Notes: generated by a model not told the origin, from the sequence alone. A DNA stretch of 64,000 nt from Brevibacterium sp. XM4083 (GCF_006489205.2 NZ_VFYR02000004.1:248001-312000), one strand, 5' to 3'. Positions 40,901 to 49,371 are shown, numbered from the stretch's first letter. A program made the numbers and translations.

Positions 40901-41208
40901 ACGTAGAGGGCGAGGAGAACGGCAAGCAGGACGACGAAGACCCACCAGGCGACGCGCTTGCGGAAGCTCAGAGCGGCAGCGAGCACGATGAGCACGACCG
41001 AGGAGACGAAGTCGACCGGGGTGACGAGGACGACCCATGTCCAGAGGAACTCGAAGACCTGGCCGAGCCAGCTGTCCACCGGGGTGACGAGGTTGACGAG
41101 CATGAGCACGGCGAGGATCGTGAGCACGCGGGGCAGCCAGCGGACGAAGAACGGGGTGTCTGTCGGCGGGGAGATGTCAGAGGGGGGGCATGGGGAGAAT
41201 CCTTTCAC
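37981..41208 (-). CDS. lysX: LysX: lysylphosphatidylglycerol synthetase fused to lysyl-tRNA synthetase
   Basis: A 1075-aa bifunctional protein that charges tRNA-Lys and transfers lysine to phosphatidylglycerol, giving resistance to cationic peptides in mycobacteria. About six N-terminal helices (residues 20-220) and a DUF2156 acyl-tRNA transferase domain (about 255-560) precede an OB fold (RVLGIRDHGGVVFLDLRTQ) and a class II core. Motif 2 is EIGRNFRNEG near 825 and motif 3 is GLGMGLDRLVM. I use GTG 41208. A better-looking ATG at 41191 with AAAGGA upstream is out of frame by one base because of a seven-C run immediately after it. It heads the operon with DUF998 and a hydrolase. Confidence 0.94.
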   Translation of the reverse strand: MKGFSPCPPSDISPPTDTPFFVRWLPRVLTILAVLMLVNLVTPVDSWLGQVFEFLWTWVVLVTPVDFVSSVVLIVLAAALSFRKRVAWWVFVVLLAVLLALYVLLVVGFAVLAPEELTVDLATAAILPVAGLVGALIYRRWYTAKTQPRGFLKAIAVLAIGIVITVLVVLTCQFVIGGLTMTQARDIVLELFGAKQNTESSWMLTVFGFGSGASIILAFWTLLRSARDAERIDIAQEREIRQGLADHDSDSLGYFSTRRDRSAFFTDDCVLTYRVQAGVCLVASDPIGPPSQWVGAARAFVAYAESYGWVPAVLAASKQGAQAYHDAGLKVLHVGDEAVLFTKDFTLSALPEVQRAVAKLSGLGYTIRTRRQAEIPADDLERLSRFADEWRDGDTERGFSMALGRFGDPADADGLVIEALFPADAGTLAGTTAGLLCFVPWGNSGASLDLMRRHPFAENGVTEFMVAGLMREAPDLGIASVSLNFAVFRSAFEQGKELGAGPIKRLWRNVLLYLSRFWQLESLYRSNEKYHPTWVPRMLCYPEGSDLARIGLAVSIAEGFLTPPKIFGKGQHDQPIYTPEEAAPLLGITASAPVADSASRVPDQVRHRLDVRERMLASGVEPYPAEAAADAVPGTVLDGRVLGIRDHGGVVFLDLRTQGHDVQLVCERDNLGAESLSRLQSWLSRGDRISVTGYDGVSRTGTPSFIVTGWTMTAKSLRPWPSLHEGLTDPEAKVRQRYLDFTMNTGQRDLMVVRSLAFQTIRETLQSRDFLEVETPILQTVHGGANARPFLTHINAYNLDLYLRIAPELYLKRLLVGGFDRVFEIGRNFRNEGVDATHNPEFSMLEAYQAGGDYTTMRELTRTMVINAAQASLGTTIVRGTVDGVDHEIDLADEWTTISLTDVVSQKMGEEVTTDTSIEALRTLARKAGVTVNPKWGWGMLLQEIYEEVAESQTVAPTFYTDFPAETSPLTRQHRTDPKLAEKWDLIIFGSELGTAYSELVDPVVQRQRLTAQSLAAAGGDPEAMELDEDFLRALEYGMPPAGGLGMGLDRLVMLFTQQTIRSTITFPLAKPRGY

Positions 41209-41325
41209 ACTGCTCCGGCGTGGGCCCTCAGGTGCGGACCAGGCCACGTCGCTCCTGTTGCCCAGGTCACATATGGTGCCACGGAAGCGACGGCCGACGG
41301 CAATGGCCGACCGCGCGATTTCTGC

Positions 41326-41339
41326 TTAGGTTACCCTAA
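41326..41339. promoter_or_regulatory. DtxR/IdeR-like iron box
   Basis: TTAGGTTACCCTAA is a near-perfect palindrome (arms TTAGG and CCTAA) in the spacer between divergent lysX and a VOC gene. It agrees with 12 of the first 14 positions of the actinobacterial iron-box consensus TTAGGTTAGGCTAACCTAA, with the last five positions poorer. It lies about 37 bases upstream of the VOC start. Iron control is inferred from sequence similarity. Confidence 0.5.
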
Positions 41340-41375
41340 TGAGAAGTGTGGGCCAGGGTGTGCGATTCTCGTGAC

Positions 41376-42020
41376 ATGAAACTCGACCATGTGTCCTTCG
41401 CCAGTGAACCTGACGGCTATCGAGCGACCGCCGAGCGCATCTCGGACCAGCTCGGAGTGGTTCCCTACGACGGCGGGGTGCATCCGCGTTTCGGTACCCG
41501 GAATCTCATCTTCCCGCTTGCGGGCGGCCATTACCTCGAAGTCGTCGAAGCCTTGGAGCACCCGGCCGCTCTCTCGACACCCTTCGGTCAAGCTGTGCGG
41601 ACGCGCTCCGAACTCGGCGGCGGCTGGATGGGCTGGTGCGTGTCCGTCGACGACCTCTCCGAGGTCGAGACTCGCCTTGAGCGCAAGGCCGTCGACGGCA
41701 ATCGCACGCCCGAGTCGGGAGAAGAGCTCAAGTGGCTGCAGATCGGTGTCAAGGGGCTCATCGCCGACCCCCAGCTGCCGTTCTTCATCAAGTGGTCCGC
41801 CGATTCGTCTCAGCATCCCTCCTCGTACAAGACTAACGAGGATGTCTCGATCGACACCCTCCAGATCGCGGGCGACCGCGACCGCCTGCGCGACTGGCTC
41901 GGCACCGACGATGCCAAGCCGATCCCGGAGATCCACATCGACTGGTCGGCCCCGCACGGCGCCCCCGGCATCATGTCGGTGACGTTCGAGACCGAGAAGA
42001 ACGGCCTCGTCACGATCTGA
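41376..42020 (+). CDS. VOC-like protein (glyoxalase-like domain family)
   Basis: A 214-aa protein of the longer glyoxalase-like type. It begins MKLDHVSFASEPDGYRATAE and contains HPRFGTRNLIFPLAGGHYLE, then FFIKW, which are recurrent in the Glyoxalase_3-like group. Histidine and glutamate at these places could bind a metal. It is preceded by a possible iron box and divergent from lysX. No pathway can be assigned. A long palindrome follows its stop. Confidence 0.85.
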   Translation: MKLDHVSFASEPDGYRATAERISDQLGVVPYDGGVHPRFGTRNLIFPLAGGHYLEVVEALEHPAALSTPFGQAVRTRSELGGGWMGWCVSVDDLSEVETRLERKAVDGNRTPESGEELKWLQIGVKGLIADPQLPFFIKWSADSSQHPSSYKTNEDVSIDTLQIAGDRDRLRDWLGTDDAKPIPEIHIDWSAPHGAPGIMSVTFETEKNGLVTI

Positions 42021-42130
42021 GCCGGGCACCTCGGTGCGGCCGGAGACCTTCGGCACGGCCGCAGACATCGCAGACGATGAGGTCTGCCCGCCGCACGGTC
42101 GCGCTGCCTGCCCGGCTGACCGTTTGTCCT

Positions 42131-42181
42131 CACAGCACCGAGGTGATTGCGCCGAACCGGCGCAATCACCTCGGTGCTGTG
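42131..42181. terminator. Long perfect palindrome between convergent genes
   Basis: Two exact 24-bp arms, starting CACAGCACCGAGGTGATTGC and ending in the complementary GCAATCACCTCGGTGCTGTG, surround a three-base loop. It lies between the convergent VOC and phoX genes, 12 bases from the phoX stop. It can serve as a bidirectional terminator, although the stem is unusually long and there is no T-tract. Confidence 0.75.
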
Positions 42182-42192
42182 CAAACGCAGCC

Positions 42193-44694
42193 TCAGGCCG
42201 GGGTCGGGCCCTCGGTGCCGTCGGTCGGGTCCGTCGGGACCGCCTCGGCGGCCTTCTTCCGCTTGAGGTGAGCGGCCGTGGCCAGTGCACCACCGGCCGC
42301 GAGCAGTCCCGCTCCCCCGCCGAGGAGGGGCAGAGTGGCGTCGGTGCCCGTCCGCGGCAGGTCGCCGCCGTTCGAGCCGGCACCTCCCGAGCCCGATCCG
42401 CCGGACCCGGAGCCTGCACCGGAACCACCCGAGCCCGCGCCGGACCCTCCCGAGCCCGCATCGCCTGCGGCCGCCGCACCGGCGGCTGCGGCATCCTTCG
42501 CCCCGTCCTGCGACCCGTTCGTCGAGCCGGACGAGTCAGCGGCCGATCCGGCGTTCGCGCCGTCCTCGTCGCCGTTGTCCGAGTCCTCGTCGCCGTTTCC
42601 GCCGTCGGAGTCCTGGTCGGCGTCCTTGGGGTCCTCGGTCGGCGGGGCGGTCGGATCCTCGCCGCTGCCCTTGATGACCTGGACGACGGTCGGTCGCGGC
42701 AGGGCGGCGACTCCGGCGTCGACGTCGGTCTCCTCGACGTAGTCGGGGAAGCGCGAGTGCTGATTCGACCACTCGCCGTCCTCACCCGGATGCTGGACGG
42801 CGACGAATGCCGAGTCGTAGGAGTCGTGGACGAGCGGACCGCAGACCTCGGCTTCCCGCGGCACGGAGAGGAACTGTTCGACGCGACCGCGCTCATCGCC
42901 CTCGATGGTCACCCTGAAGAGTCCGTCGCAGTACCCGATGCCGTCGGGGGCGCCGTCGGTCGAGATCCACAGGTTCCCGGCGGTGTCGAAGGTGACGTTG
43001 TCCGGGCACGAGATCGGCGAGACCTGGTCGGCGGGGAACCCGGAGAAGTACGTGGCGTCTCCCTGCTTCGGGTCGCCGCAGACGAGGAGCAGCGTCCAGT
43101 CGAATTCGGTGCCCGTGTGGTCGCCGCCGCGTTCGGTGATCTCGACGATGTGCCCGTCGCGGTTCTCCGTGCGCGGGTTCGCCTCGTCGGCGGCGGCCTT
43201 TCCGTCCGTCCCGCGGTCGGAGTTGTTCGTGCACGCGACGTAGATCTTCCCGTTGACCGGGTTGGGTTCGACGTCCTCGCAGCGGTCCATCTTCGTCGGG
43301 CCCACCTTGTCGGCGGCCAGACGGGTGTTGACGAGCACCTCGGCGACAGACATGCCGGCCACCTGCGACTGTCCGTCCTTGACCAGCGGCAGCCATTGCC
43401 CGGACCCGTCGAACTCACCGTCGGACGGCACTGCTCCGCTGCCGTCGATCTCGCCCTTCGGCGAGTTGCCGGTGAACTTCGCGACGTAGAGGTCGCCCTC
43501 GGAGAGCAGTCGCATGTTCCGCTGCCGGTCACCCTCGACGTACGTGTCCTTCGAGACGAACTTGTAGAGGTAGTCGAACTTCTCGTCATCACCCATGTAG
43601 GCGACTGCGTGGCCGGAGTCGGCGATGGTGATGTTCGCACCCTCGTGTTTGAAGCGGCCCATGTTCGTGTGCTTGAGCGGGGTCGAGTTCGGGTCCCACG
43701 GATCGACCTCGACGATCCAGCCGAAGCGGTTGGCTTCGTTGGCGTACCCGGCGGAGTTCGTGTCGAAGCGGTCGAGATCGGCTTCCCATCCGTACGCGGA
43801 CGGCTCGTCGGTCAGCCCGTAGCGCTTGTCCGCCGCCGAGGTGCCCACCGCCCTGAAGTACGAGTTGAAGTTCTCCTCCCCGGAGACCAGGGTGCCCCAC
43901 GGGGTGAGCCCGCCGGCGCAGTTGCCGAGCGTGCCCTGGACCCGGTCGCCGTTGGGGTAGTCCTTCGTCCGGAGCATGTCGGTGCCCGCGGCGGGACCGG
44001 TGAACGCGTATTCGGTGTCGATGAGGAACCGGCGGTTGCGCTGCCCGCTGACGTCGAGCGTCCACGGGGTCGTCTCGTTCGTCCGCTTCAGTTCGGCGAC
44101 GGTGAGTCCGTGCGCGTCCCGGCTGATGGCGCGTCTGCGGGACTCCTCCATGTCATCGGGGTACATGATGGCGTCGTTCGTGTACTCCTGATTGGCGAAG
44201 AGCACTGCCCGATTGCCGTCCCCGGAGTCGTCGATCTGGATCTGGAGGAAGTCGTTGTTGTAGCCGAACTGCTTCCGCTGCGCCTCGACGGTCTGGTTCT
44301 CCGGGTCGAACTTCGGCGCGTCAGGGAACAGCGGGTCGCCCCAGCGCACGATCGGATGCCACGAGTAGCCCTCCGGCACGACGAGCTCGTCGACCTCGAA
44401 CTGGACGGGCTCGATCGCGGAGAACTCGAGGGTGCCGCCGGGGGCTGCGGCCGCACGGCGGGCGGTGGGGCTCGGGGCCGTCGTCACGGCGACGGCGAGA
44501 GCGCCTGCCGCCGAGGCGCCGAGCATGGCCCGCCGGCTCAGCTGCGCCCCGACGATGTCGCGGAAGTAGCCGTTGGACGAGGTGTTGCAGATCTCCTTCG
44601 CACACGCGTTGTCGCATTTGAGAGCGCAGGTCACAGGGCTGCGCTTGCCGCGCACGTGTCCGGCCATGGGCAGCAGCTGGCGCAATGGTGCCAT
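42193..44694 (-). CDS. phoX: PhoX-family alkaline phosphatase with LPXTG wall anchor
   Basis: An 833-aa secreted phosphatase of the PhoX (DUF839) family. The N-terminus SPVTCALKCDNACAKEICN and the twin-arginine-like signal SRRAMLGASAAGALAVAV are typical and suggest Tat export. Core motifs include GTLVSGEENFNSYF, NRFGWIVEVDPWDP and KHEGANITIA. The last 190 residues are a Gly/Ser/Asp-rich spacer followed by LPRTG, a hydrophobic stretch (LPLLGGGAGLLAAGGALATA) and basic HLKRKK. That is a complete sortase signal, so the enzyme should be wall-anchored. A two-unit Pho box lies upstream. GAGGAG precedes the ATG. Confidence 0.93.
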   Translation of the reverse strand: MAPLRQLLPMAGHVRGKRSPVTCALKCDNACAKEICNTSSNGYFRDIVGAQLSRRAMLGASAAGALAVAVTTAPSPTARRAAAAPGGTLEFSAIEPVQFEVDELVVPEGYSWHPIVRWGDPLFPDAPKFDPENQTVEAQRKQFGYNNDFLQIQIDDSGDGNRAVLFANQEYTNDAIMYPDDMEESRRRAISRDAHGLTVAELKRTNETTPWTLDVSGQRNRRFLIDTEYAFTGPAAGTDMLRTKDYPNGDRVQGTLGNCAGGLTPWGTLVSGEENFNSYFRAVGTSAADKRYGLTDEPSAYGWEADLDRFDTNSAGYANEANRFGWIVEVDPWDPNSTPLKHTNMGRFKHEGANITIADSGHAVAYMGDDEKFDYLYKFVSKDTYVEGDRQRNMRLLSEGDLYVAKFTGNSPKGEIDGSGAVPSDGEFDGSGQWLPLVKDGQSQVAGMSVAEVLVNTRLAADKVGPTKMDRCEDVEPNPVNGKIYVACTNNSDRGTDGKAAADEANPRTENRDGHIVEITERGGDHTGTEFDWTLLLVCGDPKQGDATYFSGFPADQVSPISCPDNVTFDTAGNLWISTDGAPDGIGYCDGLFRVTIEGDERGRVEQFLSVPREAEVCGPLVHDSYDSAFVAVQHPGEDGEWSNQHSRFPDYVEETDVDAGVAALPRPTVVQVIKGSGEDPTAPPTEDPKDADQDSDGGNGDEDSDNGDEDGANAGSAADSSGSTNGSQDGAKDAAAAGAAAAGDAGSGGSGAGSGGSGAGSGSGGSGSGGAGSNGGDLPRTGTDATLPLLGGGAGLLAAGGALATAAHLKRKKAAEAVPTDPTDGTEGPTPA

Positions 44695-44814
44695 CGGGTG
44701 GTCTCCTCGGATCCGACGATTCGCTCGGCACCGCTGTGCTGCCGGGTCGCGGCAGCCGCACCCGCGGTGCACACTCGCCCGAGGCTTCCAGCGCCGGTTG
44801 GCGGCCAGCCGACG

Positions 44815-44836
44815 AGACGGTGAACGCGAGGTGAAT
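44815..44836 (-). promoter_or_regulatory. Pho box (PhoP binding site) upstream of phoX
   Basis: On the minus strand two adjacent 11-bp direct repeats read ATTCACCTCGC and GTTCACCGTCT, close to the actinobacterial PhoP unit GTTCACCYRSG-like repeats. They lie about 121 bases upstream of the phoX ATG. Together with the downstream gene this is good evidence for phosphate-starvation control. Confidence 0.7.
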
Positions 44837-44856
44837 GCCGAAGGACCCTTGTCGGA

Positions 44857-45624
44857 TCACCGGGGGTCGACGAGGGCGAGCACCCCGGGGGCGACGAATC
44901 CGACGACGTCGATGAGCGTGTGCGCCCACACGAGCGGCATGAGCCGACCGGTGCGCATGAAGAACCACCCGAAGATGATGCCCATCGCGAAGTTCCCGAG
45001 GAACGGCCCGATCCCCTGATAGAGGTGGTAGCTCGCGCGGAAGAGGGCGAGGGCGATGATGATCGTCCACGGCCGATAGCCGAGTTCGCGGAGGCGCTCG
45101 GCGCCGAATCCGAAGAGGAGGACCTCTTCGAGGATCCCGTTCTTCGCCGCCGCGAGGATGAGGACGGGGATCGTCCACCAATGGTCGCCGAGGTTGGCCG
45201 GCTGCACCTCGGCGGTGATCCCGAGTGCCCTGCCGCCCGCGTAGATCCCCAGGGTGCCGATCCCGATGACGAGGAGGAGGCCCACGCCCTGGCCGAAGTC
45301 GCGGACTCTGTGGCCCTGGACGCCGAGGCGTTCGTTCAGGGGCCTTCGGTCGGAGTCACGGGTGAGGAGGTAGAGGGCGAGCGCGACGGGGACGAGGGAG
45401 AACCCGATGTCGAGGAGCTGGTAGACGAGGTCGAAGAGCGGCCGCGGGTTGAGTGAGGTGTTGAGCTTCGCCTCGGCGTCGCTGATGGGGCCGCGGGTGA
45501 CGATGTCGGCCAGCCGCACGACCGCGTAGACCGCGGACTGGCCGAGGGAGAGCGCGGCGACGAGCCCGAGCTCGATCCACAGGCGTCTGCGCTCCCGCGG
45601 GGCGGCCGCGGTCTCCGTGCTCAC
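44857..45624 (-). CDS. CPBP-family intramembrane protease
   Basis: A 255-aa polytopic membrane protein with the CPBP (CAAX protease/bacteriocin-processing) motifs EEVLLFG, then RASYHLYQG and HTLIDVVG. These carry the glutamate and histidine catalytic residues. Seven or eight hydrophobic segments are visible. It follows the RND transporter by 42 bases on the same strand and may be co-transcribed with it. The substrate is unknown. Confidence 0.9.
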   Translation of the reverse strand: MSTETAAAPRERRRLWIELGLVAALSLGQSAVYAVVRLADIVTRGPISDAEAKLNTSLNPRPLFDLVYQLLDIGFSLVPVALALYLLTRDSDRRPLNERLGVQGHRVRDFGQGVGLLLVIGIGTLGIYAGGRALGITAEVQPANLGDHWWTIPVLILAAAKNGILEEVLLFGFGAERLRELGYRPWTIIIALALFRASYHLYQGIGPFLGNFAMGIIFGWFFMRTGRLMPLVWAHTLIDVVGFVAPGVLALVDPR

Positions 45625-45666
45625 CGTCGTTCTCCTCCGTCTCGTCGTCAGTGCTTCGGTTCGTCG

Positions 45667-48600
45667 TCAGTGCTTCGGTTCGTCGCGGCCCGCGGCGGAA
45701 CCTGTCCGGGGACCCGCCTCGGACTCGGATCCGGACTCCGGCTCGGATCCGGCGGCCGCGGTCGGGGATCCTGGCGACAGGGATCCGGCCGGCGCTGACC
45801 CGACTGGCGCTGACCCGGCCGGGGCACCCACGGTCGCGGTCTCCCGGTCGGCGGCGCGCGCCTCGGCGACGTCGAGGACCTGCCCGCGGGCCATGTTCTT
45901 CACGTGCCGCTTCTCGGCCCGGCGCTCCTTCGCCCCCTCGAGGAGGAGGTAGAGGACGGGGACGAGGATGAGCGTGAGGATCGTCGAACTGACGAGTCCG
46001 CCGATGACGACGATCGCGAGCGGCTTCGAGATGAACACGCCTCCGCCGGTGAGCCCGAGCGCCATCGGGATGAGCGCGAAGATCGTCGCCGCCGCCGTCA
46101 TGAGGATCGGTCGGTACCGCAGGCGCGCACCGCCGACGATCGCCGGCCGCAGCTCGACCCCGCGGGCGCGGAAGTGGTTGATGAGGTCGATGAGGACGAT
46201 CGCGTTCGTCACGACGATGCCGATGAGCATGAGCAGACCGATCATCGCCGTGAGCCCCATCGCGGTGTCGGTGAGGAGGAGCAGCGCGATCGATCCGGTC
46301 GCCGCGAACGGGATCGAGACGAGGAGGATGAGCGGCTGGAGCAGTGACTTGAAGGTCGCGACCATGATGACGAAGACGATGAGGATCGCGGCGAGCATCG
46401 CCAGCCCCAGCTGGGAGAACGCGTCCTGCTGCTCCTCGGTGGCGCCGCCCGTGTCGACGGTGACGCCGTCGGGGATGTCGACCTCGCCGAGGGCCGTCTG
46501 CACATCGGCCGACAGCGTGCCGAGGTCGTCTCCGGCGGGGGTGACCGACACCGTCGTCGACCGCTGACTGTTCGTGTGGCGGATGTTCGGTGCGGTCTTC
46601 ACCTCGTTGACGTCGGCGACCTCGTCGAGTTCGATGAACCGCGGCTCGGCCGGCGGCGCAGCCCCTGCACCTGCACCAGCGCCGGCACCTGCACCAGCGC
46701 CGGCACCTGCACCTGCACCTGCTCCGGCGCCAGCTCCGGCACCAGCTCCGGCACCGCCGGGGGCGGTCGGGGTCTCGGGTGCGGCGGGGATCTCGAGGCT
46801 GCGCAGCTCGTCGACCGTCGTCGCCTCGCGGTCGAAGAGGAGGACGGAATGGGTGACGTCGTCGATGACGACGTCGCCGATCGTCTGCCCGCGCATCGCC
46901 CGCTGGACGTACTGGCCGATCGCCGCCTCGGTGAGGTTCTCCTCAGCCGCCTTCTCCGAGTCGACGGTGACTTCGATGACCGGTTGGACGGCCTCGACGT
47001 CGCTCGTCACGGACTGGGTGCCGGGCACCTGCTCGAGCCGGTCGGCGACGGTCTGCGTCGTCTCCTCGAGGACCTGCGTGTCGGTGGACGTCAGGGTGAC
47101 GTCGATCGTCTGCGCACCCGGCGTCGAACTCTGATCCTCGACCTCGACCTGACCCACGCCCTCGAGGGCGTCGAACTCGTTCTGCAGCTCGGTCGTGACC
47201 GACTGCGCCGAGACACCGTCCTTCGTGTTGACGATGTACGTGCCCGTCAGGCCCGAATCGTCGACGAAGCCGAAGTTCGACCCGCCGATCGACACCTGAT
47301 AGGACTCGACGTTCTCATCAGCGGCGAGGATGTCCTCGACCTGCCGTGCCTGGTCGGAGGCCTCGGTGAGGTCGGTGCCCGGATCGAAGGTCTGGCTCAC
47401 CTGCAGCTGCTCCTGGCCGGTGTCGCCGAAGAGCTCGGTCTTCAGCTGCGGCACCATGAGTCCGGTGCCGACGAGGATGATGACCGCGGCGAGGATCATG
47501 ATGACCGGATGCTTGGTCGAGAACGAGATCACCGGCATGTACGTCTTCTGCAGGCGCGTGACCGGGGAGTGGAGCGCGGCGAGTTCGTCGACCTCCGCCT
47601 CGTCGCGCCCCACCGAGGCGGCCGACCTTGCGGCATCGGACCCCGCGGCATCGGATGCGAAGGCGCCCCCGGACCCTGACCGCGGGCGCGATCCCCCGCC
47701 CGCGGCTGCCGACCCCGCGGGCACGAGTCCCTCGTCGGTCTCGACGGCGCCGCCGGCATCGTGGCGCCCAGCGGTGAGGATGCTCTGCTTCTTCGCGGCC
47801 TTGCGCGCCGCTTTCCGCTCAGTGCGCCATTGCCCGAGCATCTGCCTGCGGCTGCGGCGGATCTCCGCCTTCTCCTCCCGGGTGAGTTTGACCGTCGACT
47901 CCCGCTGCCTGAGGAACCAGTATGCGAGGACCGGCACGATCGTCAGCGCGACGAAGAGGCTCGAGAGCAGGGCGATCGTCGCGGTGAGCGCGAAGGGACG
48001 GAACATCTCCCCCGTCTGACCGGTGACGAACGCGAGCGGGAGGAAGACGGCGACCGTCGTCAGGGTCGAGGCGGTGATGGCTCCGGCCACCTCGGCGACG
48101 GCGGCGAGGATGTTGGCGAACTTGTCTCCGCCGGCGGCGTGCCTACGACGGATCGCCTCGATGACGACGATCGAATCGTCGACGACGCGACCGACGGAGA
48201 TCGTCAGCGCGCCGAGGGTGAGCATGTTGAGCGTCTCCCCGCCCACCCACAGGCCGATGAGGGCGATGAGGAGGGAGAGCGGGATCGAGATCGCGGTGAT
48301 GATCGTCGCGCGCACCGACAGGAGGAAGACGAGGATGACGAGGACGGCGAAGATGAGGCCGAGCATGCCCTCGCCCAGCAGGTCCTCGATCGACTGCTCG
48401 ATGAAGGGGGCCTGATCGAACGCGGAGACGAACTCCGTGTTGTCGCCCATCGTCCGCTCGAGGTCGGGCAGCCGCTCCGCCACCGCGTGGGAGACGTCGA
48501 CGGTGTTCGCGTCGGATTCCTTCATCACCGACACCGACAGCGAGGGCTGGCCGTTGGTCCGGGAGATCGATTCGACGGGAGCGTCGGCGATCGCGACATC

Positions 48601-49371
48601 GGCGACGTCGCCGAGCGTGATCGGTCCGTCGCTGCCGGTGACCGCGAGGTTCTTGATCGCGTCGACCGAGCGCAGGCGGCTGCCGACCTCGACCGGTGCC
48701 GTGCCCTCGCTGCTGTTCAGGTCCCCCGCCGAGGTGGGGATGCCGTTGGACTGGAGAAGTGAGGCGATCTCGTCGACGCTGGCGCCTTCGTCCTCGAGGT
48801 CGTCCTGGCGGATGCGGATGTCGACCTGCTTCGTCCGGGCCCCGGCGATCTGGACTTGGGAGACGCCGTCGACCTTGGAGAGTTCGGGTTCGACGATGTC
48901 GTTGAGCTCTGCGGCGAGCTTGTCCTCATCGGCGTCGGAGGTCACGGAGAGTGCGAGGACGGGGATGTCGTCGGTGCTCAGGGTCAGCACATTGGGTTCG
49001 ACGCCCTCGGGCAGCTGCGACTGCACCTGGGACACCGCGCGCTGCAGGGTGCGAACGATGTCATCGGAGTTCACGCCGTACTTCGTGCTCACGGTGATCG
49101 TCGACGACCCGGCCGAGGACACCGAGGTCATGTCCTCGACCTCGGAGAGCGGGGCGAGCGCTCCCTCGAGCGGGTCGGTGACTTCGCTTTCGACCGCCTG
49201 CGGGGTCGCGCCCTCGTACGTCGCGGTGACCGTGGCCTGCGGATTGTCGAGGGAGGGGAAGAGCTCCTGCTTGAGCGCTCCGGCCCCGATGACGCCGAAG
49301 ATCACGGCGACGACGGAGATGAGTGCGATGAGCGCACGGTTCTTCAGACTCAGACGGGTCAGAAAACTCAC
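45667..49371 (-). CDS. RND-family efflux transporter (AcrB/HAE type)
   Basis: A 1234-aa RND permease with duplicated halves. The first half begins SLKNRALIALISVVAVIFGV and carries the proton-relay motif VGRVVDDSIVVIE in helix 4. After a cytoplasmic Ala/Arg linker (RKAARKAAKKQ) the second half contains HPVIMILAAVIILVGTGLMV and IGIVVTNAIVLIDLI. The second large extracytoplasmic loop holds a Gly-Ala dipeptide tract of about 15 repeats (46661-46757), and the C-terminus is a Ser/Pro/Gly tail. I prefer GTG 49371 (SFLTRLSLKNR) over ATG 49413. No periplasmic adaptor gene is adjacent, as usual for Actinobacteria. Substrate unknown. Confidence 0.92.
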   Translation of the reverse strand: MSFLTRLSLKNRALIALISVVAVIFGVIGAGALKQELFPSLDNPQATVTATYEGATPQAVESEVTDPLEGALAPLSEVEDMTSVSSAGSSTITVSTKYGVNSDDIVRTLQRAVSQVQSQLPEGVEPNVLTLSTDDIPVLALSVTSDADEDKLAAELNDIVEPELSKVDGVSQVQIAGARTKQVDIRIRQDDLEDEGASVDEIASLLQSNGIPTSAGDLNSSEGTAPVEVGSRLRSVDAIKNLAVTGSDGPITLGDVADVAIADAPVESISRTNGQPSLSVSVMKESDANTVDVSHAVAERLPDLERTMGDNTEFVSAFDQAPFIEQSIEDLLGEGMLGLIFAVLVILVFLLSVRATIITAISIPLSLLIALIGLWVGGETLNMLTLGALTISVGRVVDDSIVVIEAIRRRHAAGGDKFANILAAVAEVAGAITASTLTTVAVFLPLAFVTGQTGEMFRPFALTATIALLSSLFVALTIVPVLAYWFLRQRESTVKLTREEKAEIRRSRRQMLGQWRTERKAARKAAKKQSILTAGRHDAGGAVETDEGLVPAGSAAAGGGSRPRSGSGGAFASDAAGSDAARSAASVGRDEAEVDELAALHSPVTRLQKTYMPVISFSTKHPVIMILAAVIILVGTGLMVPQLKTELFGDTGQEQLQVSQTFDPGTDLTEASDQARQVEDILAADENVESYQVSIGGSNFGFVDDSGLTGTYIVNTKDGVSAQSVTTELQNEFDALEGVGQVEVEDQSSTPGAQTIDVTLTSTDTQVLEETTQTVADRLEQVPGTQSVTSDVEAVQPVIEVTVDSEKAAEENLTEAAIGQYVQRAMRGQTIGDVVIDDVTHSVLLFDREATTVDELRSLEIPAAPETPTAPGGAGAGAGAGAGAGAGAGAGAGAGAGAGAGAGAAPPAEPRFIELDEVADVNEVKTAPNIRHTNSQRSTTVSVTPAGDDLGTLSADVQTALGEVDIPDGVTVDTGGATEEQQDAFSQLGLAMLAAILIVFVIMVATFKSLLQPLILLVSIPFAATGSIALLLLTDTAMGLTAMIGLLMLIGIVVTNAIVLIDLINHFRARGVELRPAIVGGARLRYRPILMTAAATIFALIPMALGLTGGGVFISKPLAIVVIGGLVSSTILTLILVPVLYLLLEGAKERRAEKRHVKNMARGQVLDVAEARAADRETATVGAPAGSAPVGSAPAGSLSPGSPTAAAGSEPESGSESEAGPRTGSAAGRDEPKH
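46661..46757 (-). repeat. Gly-Ala-encoding simple repeat inside the RND gene
   Basis: Units of 6, 12 and 18 bases built from GCACCTGCACCAGCGCCG-like sequence encode about 15 consecutive Gly-Ala dipeptides between PTAPGG and APPAEP. The repeat is in frame and lies in a loop of the second half, so copy changes of 6 bases would keep the frame. Confidence 0.85.

Noticed and set aside
42034-44823. A 929-codon open frame opposite phoX
   Set aside because: Same antisense effect; phoX has a full set of family motifs, a signal and a wall anchor, while this frame has none.
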